From Bryobacterales bacterium (GTDB lineage Bacteria; Acidobacteriota; Terriglobia; Bryobacterales; Bryobacteraceae), in assembly GCA_026954325.1 (NCBI GenBank), contig JAIXKK010000016.1, positions 1 through 40,998 of the forward strand: 40,998 bases of DNA, in the 5' to 3' direction. Below the pieces are notes generated by a model, which was not told the origin of the DNA, did no database searches, and saw only the letters and a list, made by a program, of their open reading frames with translations. The position numbers were made by a program, and so were the translations under genes. Of this stretch, positions 33,341-40,998 are shown piece by piece (within the stretch, counting starts at the first letter, position 1; each line of letters begins with the position of its first letter).

Positions 33341-33365
33341 TTTTGTAAATCTGGAAAGGACTGCT

Positions 33366-36011
<2,646 letters not shown>

Positions 36012-36025
36012 CCGCTAGTTCAGAG

Positions 36026-36080
36026 GCGGCGGGCGGCGTCATTTTTCTCCGCGGAGGATGATAACGCCCGCCGCTTTTTT
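36026..36080 (+). terminator. Rho-independent terminator after clpV
   Basis: GCGGCGGGCG (36026-36035) pairs perfectly with CGCCCGCCGC (36065-36074), followed by six T. The 29-base loop itself contains the palindrome CTCCGCGGAG (36047-36056). It ends the tssB-clpV unit, so vgrG needs its own promoter or read-through. Confidence 0.85.
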
Positions 36081-36137
36081 GCGCGTATCTATATTGGAGC
36101 CGGAAACGGTCTACACTAATCCGGAGGAGGTTGGTCC

Positions 36138-38075
36138 ATGCCTGAATACACACAAACCGATCGCCCGATCAAGGTCAGAACGCCCCTTGGCGAGGACGTG
36201 CTGCTGCTGGAAAGGTTTGACGGCAAGGAAGCGATCTCGCAACCGTTTGAGTTCCACCTCCACATGGTTTCGACGCAGAAGGCGCTCGATCTCAATTCAC
36301 TGATCAACCAATCGATTACGCTCTACCTGCGGCTGCCGGACAACACGACCTATCGCCACATCAACGGGAAGTGCCGTAGCGCGCGGCAACTCGAGCTCGA
36401 CATGGGGCTGACCACCTACCAGTTGGAAATGGTCCCCTGGCTATGGTTTCTCACGCAAAGAACGAATTGCCGTTTTTTTTTGGACAAGACGGTTCCTGAA
36501 ATTCTCGAGACGATCTTCGGCGAACATGGCGGCGACTTCAATATGTCGCTCACGCGCGGCTATGAGAAGCGGAAATATTGTGTTCAGTTTCGGGAGACGG
36601 ATTTCAATTTCGTGAGCCGCCTGATGGAGGAGGAGGGTATTTCCTACTACTGGCAGCAGAGCGAGTCGAGCCATACGATGGTCCTGATGGACGCTCCCTC
36701 GAGCGTCAAGCCGTGCCCGGCGCAGAGCACGGTGAAATTTGCGCATCAGATCTACGTCGAGGAGCCCGAGGATTTTATCCACACTCTGGACTTCGAGCGC
36801 TCGTACCGGACCGGGAAAGTGTCCCTTGCCGAGTTCGACTTCACCAAGCAGTATGATCCGTTCACAACGAACGTCAGCGGGAAGTACAGCGAATCGGAGA
36901 AGTACGATTTTCCGGGCTACAAGTGGAATGGTCCGGGGATGGACAAACTGGCGCGAGACTGGCTGGAAATGGAGGAGTGGCCGGAGAACCTGGTGCGGGG
37001 CCACAGCACCGTGCGCGCATTCACCCCGGGGTACAAGTTCACGCTCACGGAACATTTCAACAGCGCCATCAACCAATCGTATTTGCTATTGGCGGCCTAT
37101 CACCGCGCGGAAGGGAGCAATTTCCGTTCCGAACTGGAGGAGCCTTTCCGTTACACCAACACGTATGAGGCGATGCCTTCGGCCATTCCGTACCGGCCGC
37201 CACGCCTCGCCATCAAGCCCACCATCAAGGGCACGCAGACGGCCATAGTCGTCAGCGATGTGCAGGGCGAAGAGATTTATCCCGACAAATACGGGCGCGT
37301 GAAAGTGATGTTCCACTGGGACCGGGAGAGGAAGAACTCCTGCTGGATCCGGGTGTCGCAATCCTGGGCGGGCAACAAATGGGGATGGATCACGATTCCG
37401 AGAGTGGGGCAGGAAGTGGTGGTGAGCTACATGGAAGGCGACCCTGACCGGCCGCTGATCACGGGCCGGGTATACGACGAGATGCAGCAGACGCCCTACA
37501 CGCTGCCGGATCATAAGACGGTGAGCACGTGGAAATCGCGCAGCAGCAAGCAAGGCGGCGAATCGAACTATAACGAGATCCGCATGGAGGACCTGAAGGG
37601 TTCGGAGCAGTTGTTCATCCACGCCGAGTTCCAGCGTGACGACCGCACCAAGCAGGAGATGCGGGAGTACGTAGGCGGCTCGCGGCACCTGATGGTGAAG
37701 CAGGACCAGCGGGAGGACATCACCGCGAACAAACACCTCAAGGTGGGCGGCGACCAGAAGGAAAAGATCGGCGGGAAGTATTCGCTGAACGTGGGCGGCA
37801 ACCAGCAGAACAAGGTGGGCCAGAACGCGGCGCTGGAGGCGGGCATGGAGATCCACATCAAGGCGGGGATGAAGCTCATTCTGGAGGCGGGCATGCAGGC
37901 GACGCTGAAGGGACCGGGCGGATTCGTGGATGTGAGTCCGGCGGGAGTAACGATCCAGGGCACCATGGTTCTCATCAACAGCGGCGGGTCCGCGGGAAGC
38001 GGCAGCGGCTGCAGCCCCGAAGATCCGACGGCTCCGGATCAGGCGGACGACGGGACGAAGTTCACGAAGATGTAG
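36138..38075 (+). CDS. vgrG: T6SS spike protein VgrG (TssI)
   Basis: This is a 645-residue VgrG. The gp27-like head covers about residues 1-370 (TPLGEDVLLLERFDGKEAIS, QPFEFHLHMVS, VQFRETDFNFVSRLMEEEGI). The gp5 OB-fold is at about 375-450 (EIYPDKYGRVKVMFHWDRE, GWITIPRVGQEVVVSYMEGD). The C-terminal spike has short beta-helix repeats (LKVGGDQKEKIGGKYSLNVG, then ALEAGMEIHIKAGMKLILEA). After the spike there are only about 40 Gly/Ser/Asp-rich residues, so no effector domain is fused. GGAGGAGG precedes the ATG. It tips the Hcp tube and would carry a PAAR protein and effectors, none of which are adjacent. It lies 12 bp before the MerR-solenoid gene. Confidence 0.96.
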   Translation: MPEYTQTDRPIKVRTPLGEDVLLLERFDGKEAISQPFEFHLHMVSTQKALDLNSLINQSITLYLRLPDNTTYRHINGKCRSARQLELDMGLTTYQLEMVPWLWFLTQRTNCRFFLDKTVPEILETIFGEHGGDFNMSLTRGYEKRKYCVQFRETDFNFVSRLMEEEGISYYWQQSESSHTMVLMDAPSSVKPCPAQSTVKFAHQIYVEEPEDFIHTLDFERSYRTGKVSLAEFDFTKQYDPFTTNVSGKYSESEKYDFPGYKWNGPGMDKLARDWLEMEEWPENLVRGHSTVRAFTPGYKFTLTEHFNSAINQSYLLLAAYHRAEGSNFRSELEEPFRYTNTYEAMPSAIPYRPPRLAIKPTIKGTQTAIVVSDVQGEEIYPDKYGRVKVMFHWDRERKNSCWIRVSQSWAGNKWGWITIPRVGQEVVVSYMEGDPDRPLITGRVYDEMQQTPYTLPDHKTVSTWKSRSSKQGGESNYNEIRMEDLKGSEQLFIHAEFQRDDRTKQEMREYVGGSRHLMVKQDQREDITANKHLKVGGDQKEKIGGKYSLNVGGNQQNKVGQNAALEAGMEIHIKAGMKLILEAGMQATLKGPGGFVDVSPAGVTIQGTMVLINSGGSAGSGSGCSPEDPTAPDQADDGTKFTKM

Positions 38076-38087
38076 GGCGGGAACGCC

Positions 38088-39656
38088 GTGCAGACTGTTA
38101 ATTCACGCTACGTCACCATGAAGACGATTCTTCAGAAGACCGGCGTCCACCGGCAGACCGTGCATTACTATCTGCGCAAGGAATTGCTGCCGCAGCCGGT
38201 GCGCACCAGCCGCACGTCGGCTCTCTACCAGGCGGCGACAATCGATCTGATCCAGTTGATCCAACTGCTCAAAAGGCAGCAGCGGCTGAGCCTGGAGGAG
38301 ATCACGGCGGTTTTCCGCCGGAAGAACTACGATGCCGGGGCGATTCGCGAGGCCGTATCGCAATCCGGGGCCGCCTCGGCCGGATCTCTGCTGGGGCAAC
38401 CGGCGGCCGCGCCGATCGCGCTCGGCGATATCGCGGAGCGGATCGATCCGCCGCCGCCTCGCGAGTGGATTGAGCAGGCGCTTGCTTCCGGCGTGGTGGA
38501 TTCGGAGATCCGGGACGGACGCAAGATGATCTCCGCCGGCAGCCTGGAGGCGCTCGGCGCCGTCTGGGAAGGGGTACGCAGCGGGGCTTCGCTCGATCAG
38601 TTCCGGGATCTTGCACGGCGGATGGAGCGGCAGGCGCAGGCGGAGTTCGGCTATTTTCTGGCCTCGCTGTGCAACCTGAAAGGGGTGAGCGAAGCGGGGA
38701 CGCAGGTGGCGCGACTATTCACAAGCCTGGAGAGATTCGGCGCGTGCCGCAGGCGGGAGGCGCTGCACAGCCTGTTCATGCAGCGACTGCGCCTGCCCGG
38801 CTATATCTTTCTCAGCCCTAACCGCACGTATGTGTTTCCCAGCCGGACGTTTTTGCAGCGGATGGGTTTGTTTCGGGAGGTGGATCTGATCCTGCGGCAA
38901 CTCGACCGTAAGCCGGACGACCTTGCGGCATTGCGGAAGCTGGCCCGCGCCAGCTACCTGAGTTCGGACTGGGTGCGGTCGCGCAGCGCGGCTGTCGAGA
39001 TTCTCCGGCTGGCTCCGAACGATGCGAGCGCGGAGGCGCTCCACGGACAGGCGCTGACGTTTCTGGGGCGCATTCCGGAGGCTATCACCTTTCTCGAGGA
39101 AGTGATCGCGCGCGGGCCAAACGCCATGGCCAAGGTGCGGCTGGGGCAAGCCATTGCGTTGCACGCCTATGAGACAGGTGATGTTTCGCAGTTGCTGGAT
39201 GCCGTCGTGCGGCGGACGCGGTTGGCCAATGAAGCCATCCGCGAGTCGGCGGGAAACCCCGGACTCCACCGTAAAGTCCGGCTCAACGTTCTTCTGGATA
39301 CGCTGCACTTCAGCGATCCGCTCGGATTGAACCGTCCCGTGGAAAGGGAGGCACAGGCGCTTTACGATGAGTTCCGCGGCATTCCGGACAAGAAGCTGCC
39401 GGTTATAGCCGGGGTCTCACTGGCGATGTCGAAGATGTACATCACGTACGCGCTCTATCTCATTCGCCGGCAGCAGGGGAATCCGAAAGCGGAGAAGTTG
39501 CTGGCGGAGATCGCGCGGCTGGACCCTGATTGCGTGCTCGCCGGGCGAGGGCAGCCGGCCGCGGCGGTCAAAGCAGCGAAAGCAGGGCTCCGCGCATCAC
39601 GTCAAACACGGTGTCGAAAGCCTGCCGGTGCGGTTCGTGGCGGGCGCCGGGGATGA
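38088..39656 (+). CDS. MerR-type HTH protein fused to a helical-repeat body
   Basis: This is a 522-residue protein. Residues 8-75 are a MerR-like winged helix (TGVHRQTVHYYLRKELLPQP, ATIDLIQLIQLLKRQQRLSL, then EEITAVF). Choosing the GTG at 38088 keeps the full domain; an ATG at 38118 would cut it. The remaining 450 residues are mostly helical. They include TPR-like pairs at about 290-360 (RSAAVEILRLAPNDASAEAL, then HGQALTFLGRIPEAITFLEE). They lack any known effector-binding domain of classical MerR regulators, which are usually 110-280 residues long. It follows vgrG by 12 bp, so it may regulate the T6SS or act as a protein adaptor. The last 30 or so residues are Ala/Arg-rich and overlap the opposing hydrolase gene by 89 bp. 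The function is not known. Confidence 0.85.
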   Translation: MQTVNSRYVTMKTILQKTGVHRQTVHYYLRKELLPQPVRTSRTSALYQAATIDLIQLIQLLKRQQRLSLEEITAVFRRKNYDAGAIREAVSQSGAASAGSLLGQPAAAPIALGDIAERIDPPPPREWIEQALASGVVDSEIRDGRKMISAGSLEALGAVWEGVRSGASLDQFRDLARRMERQAQAEFGYFLASLCNLKGVSEAGTQVARLFTSLERFGACRRREALHSLFMQRLRLPGYIFLSPNRTYVFPSRTFLQRMGLFREVDLILRQLDRKPDDLAALRKLARASYLSSDWVRSRSAAVEILRLAPNDASAEALHGQALTFLGRIPEAITFLEEVIARGPNAMAKVRLGQAIALHAYETGDVSQLLDAVVRRTRLANEAIRESAGNPGLHRKVRLNVLLDTLHFSDPLGLNRPVEREAQALYDEFRGIPDKKLPVIAGVSLAMSKMYITYALYLIRRQQGNPKAEKLLAEIARLDPDCVLAGRGQPAAAVKAAKAGLRASRQTRCRKPAGAVRGGRRG

Positions 39657-40320
39657 ATCGCGTTTGGACGGGCCCCCGGCAGCAGGCGCGGATCGCTTCG
39701 ATCTGGGCGGCGGATCCGTACTCATCTTCGGATCCTTGCAAGGCAAAGACCGGGCAGCACACGCGCCGCGCCTGTTCGCGGATGTCGAAGGCGTCGAAAG
39801 AAGGCGCCAGCCAGACACCGGCCCAATTCCAGAACAAGGTATCGGTTTTCGTGCCGTGATGGCGCACCAGGCGCTCCCGCAAGCCTTGGCCGTAGGCGTC
39901 CACCGCGTCGCGGATTCCGGCGCGGGTGATGTCTTCGACAAACAGGTGGGCCGCTTCGGAGATGATTGCTCGCGGAGGCGGCGCGTTCGGGAGGGCAGCA
40001 TACAAGAGGGCGATGGAGGCTCCATCGCTATGTCCGACGAGGACGAAATCGGGCGTCTTTTCCGTATGGAGGAGGTGATGGAGCGCCTGGGCCTCGTCAT
40101 AGAGGTAGCGCGGGGTTCTCGGTTGCGGCAAGGGAGGCGAGCGGCCATGCCCGAGGCGGTCATAGATAAGAGCGGGGCATTCCGTCGCCTGGACGAGCCT
40201 TGCGGGAAAATCGCGCCATAGCGACACACACCCCAAACCGTGGTGCAGGAACACCAGCAACGGACGAGTGCGCCGCCCTGCAATCCGCTCCACGTACAGA
40301 GAATCGAAATGCACCTCCAA
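39568..40320 (-). CDS. Alpha/beta hydrolase
   Basis: This is a 250-residue alpha/beta-hydrolase fold protein. The triad is visible: the nucleophile in LVGHSDGASIALLYAAL (GHSDG elbow), Asp in LQGSEDEYGSA, and His in PGARHEPHRQAF. An oxyanion-type segment FLHHGLGCVSLWRDF precedes it. It is probably a cytoplasmic esterase or carbon-carbon hydrolase; the substrate is unknown. The start given is TTG at 40320. A GTG two codons later is equally possible and would fit a leaderless transcript from the TATAAT at 40326-40321. Its 3' end overlaps the MerR-solenoid gene by 89 bp. Confidence 0.87.
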   Translation of the reverse strand: MEVHFDSLYVERIAGRRTRPLLVFLHHGLGCVSLWRDFPARLVQATECPALIYDRLGHGRSPPLPQPRTPRYLYDEAQALHHLLHTEKTPDFVLVGHSDGASIALLYAALPNAPPPRAIISEAAHLFVEDITRAGIRDAVDAYGQGLRERLVRHHGTKTDTLFWNWAGVWLAPSFDAFDIREQARRVCCPVFALQGSEDEYGSAAQIEAIRACCRGPVQTRFIPGARHEPHRQAFDTVFDVMRGALLSLL

Positions 40321-40328
40321 ATTATAAT
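40321..40328. promoter_or_regulatory. Symmetric -10 element between divergent genes
   Basis: The 8-bp palindrome ATTATAAT reads TATAAT on both strands (40323-40328 plus, 40326-40321 minus). On each strand a GTG start codon begins six to seven bases downstream, the distance expected from -10 to transcription start. This suggests a bidirectional promoter giving leaderless mRNAs for guaD and the hydrolase. No -35 elements are obvious. Confidence 0.45.
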
Positions 40329-40335
40329 CAGGCTT

Positions 40336-40803
40336 GTGAACACGGATTTTCTAGAACGGGCCATCGCGCTGGCCATCGAAAACGCGCGCGCGGGCGGCGG
40401 CCCTTTTGGGGCGGTGATCGTACGGGAGGGTAAGATCCTGGCGGAGGGCGTGAATATGGTGATCTCGACCAATGATCCGACGGCGCACGCCGAGGTGACG
40501 GCGATCCGCAACGCGAGCCGCGCGCTGAACGCCTTTCATATGCCCGGCTGCGAGGTTTATACGAGTTGCGAGCCGTGCCCGATGTGTCTGGGCGCCATCT
40601 ATTGGGCGCATCTGGACCGCGTATACTTCGCGGCGACGCAGCAGGAGGCGTCGCAATCGGAATTCGATGATTCCTTTATTTACCGGCAGATCGCTTTGCC
40701 TCCGGACTCGCGGGCGATTCCCATGATCCACGTTCCGAGCAGGGACCGGGCGCTTGCGCCATTCCGGGCGTGGATGGAACGGGAGAACCGGATCCGGTAT
40801 TGA
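40336..40803 (+). CDS. guaD: Guanine deaminase, CDA-fold (GuaD)
   Basis: This is a 155-residue zinc deaminase that converts guanine to xanthine in purine breakdown. The zinc and proton-shuttle motifs are present: HAE in DPTAHAEVTAIRNAS and PCxxC in YTSCEPCPMCLGAIYWA. Segments GGPFGAVIVREGKILAEG, FDDSFIYRQI and the C-terminal FRAWMERENRIRY match Bacillus-type GuaD, which is almost the same length. That match sets the start at the GTG at 40336 rather than the in-frame ATG at 40309. In the family the C-terminal Tyr helps shape the active site of the partner subunit. The enzyme is cytoplasmic and probably a domain-swapped dimer. It is divergent from the hydrolase. Confidence 0.93.
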   Translation: MNTDFLERAIALAIENARAGGGPFGAVIVREGKILAEGVNMVISTNDPTAHAEVTAIRNASRALNAFHMPGCEVYTSCEPCPMCLGAIYWAHLDRVYFAATQQEASQSEFDDSFIYRQIALPPDSRAIPMIHVPSRDRALAPFRAWMERENRIRY

Positions 40804-40878
40804 GGGCGAGGCGGGAGACACCTCGAGCTCGTGTGTGAGGAGATGGGGTGTGAAATGTCTGCCGGCGAGGGCGAGGAC

Positions 40879-40998
40879 TTACTTTTTGAACTGGTTGAGC
40901 ATGTCCTGAATGGCTCCGGCGGCGGATTTCGCTTCTTCTTCGACCTGCTTGACGGTATCCTTGAGTTCGTTGCGGAGGTTGGCCTGGGTTCGGGCGGA
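40879..40998 (-). CDS. C-terminal 39 residues of an unidentified gene
   Basis: A minus-strand frame is open from the window edge to a TAA at 40879-40881. It encodes LRNELKDTVKQVEEEAKSAA followed by GAIQDMLNQFKK, a charged amphipathic helix ending in Lys-Lys. This could be the tail of a TatB-like, phasin-like or other coiled-coil protein; too little is visible to choose. It converges on guaD with 75 bp between stops and no terminator in the gap. Confidence 0.6.
   Translation of the reverse strand, partial: SARTQANLRNELKDTVKQVEEEAKSAAGAIQDMLNQFKK

Noticed and set aside
33249..33365. N-terminal extension of clpV
   Set aside because: It overlaps the end of tssG and adds residues not found in ClpV; GGAAAGGA before 33366 marks the real start.
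37730..37900. Short repeats at the end of vgrG as a DNA repeat or CRISPR-like array
   Set aside because: They are degenerate codons for the VGG/EAGM beta-helix repeats of the spike, not DNA-level repeats.

Overview
The window looks like chromosomal DNA of a GC-rich member of the Acidobacteriota, probably near Bryobacterales/Solibacter. This is inferred from gene content: two Oar-type TonB receptors with an N-terminal carboxypeptidase-regulatory-like domain, a CRTAC1 (FG-GAP plus ASPIC/UnbV) protein, a Tat-type TIM-barrel isomerase and a decayed PSCyt1-type cytochrome. I saw no rRNA, tRNA, CRISPR array, insertion sequence or phage integration module.

Layout. (1) 1-10.7 kb, minus strand: a partial Oar receptor behind its own near-consensus sigma-70 promoter, which carries a perfect palindrome in its spacer; then, reading the minus strand, a CRTAC1 secreted protein, a complete Oar receptor and a secreted TPR solenoid whose start appears to overlap the receptor stop. 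(2) 10.8-11.8 kb: an NlpC/P60-like (papain-fold) protein with no signal peptide. (3) 11.8-18.0 kb: a hydroxyacid/ketoacid module, with a D-2-hydroxyacid dehydrogenase divergent from a tightly overlapping aminotransferase, FAD/Fe-S oxidase and MatC-type carrier operon. (4) 18.0-19.1 kb: gene debris (a decayed cytochrome N-terminus, a 10-bp tandem duplication and a headless coding fragment) around an intact MaoC hydratase. (5) 19.1-26.1 kb: a small coiled-coil protein, a Tat-exported isomerase/epimerase, a fused indolepyruvate:ferredoxin oxidoreductase and a decaheme OmcA/MtrC-family cytochrome closed by a strong terminator. (6) 26.4-38.1 kb: a type VI secretion (T6SS) locus in the order tssB, tssC, hcp, tagJ, tssE, tssF, tssG, clpV, terminator, vgrG. 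(7) 38.1-41.0 kb: a MerR-type HTH fused to a helical-repeat body, then a divergent alpha/beta hydrolase and guanine deaminase, then the tail of an unidentified gene.

How the parts work together. The T6SS locus supplies sheath (TssBC), tube (Hcp), baseplate (TssEFG), spike (VgrG), sheath-recycling ATPase (ClpV) and TagJ. It lacks the membrane complex (TssJLM), TssK and TssA, which must lie elsewhere if the machine works. A 16-bp hairpin after hcp and a terminator before vgrG suggest that expression is set separately for hcp, the baseplate genes and vgrG. The CRTAC1-Oar-TPR set is probably an envelope uptake or surface system. The most unusual items are this set, the MerR-solenoid protein behind vgrG, the cytosolic NlpC/P60-like protein and the stand-alone decaheme cytochrome.
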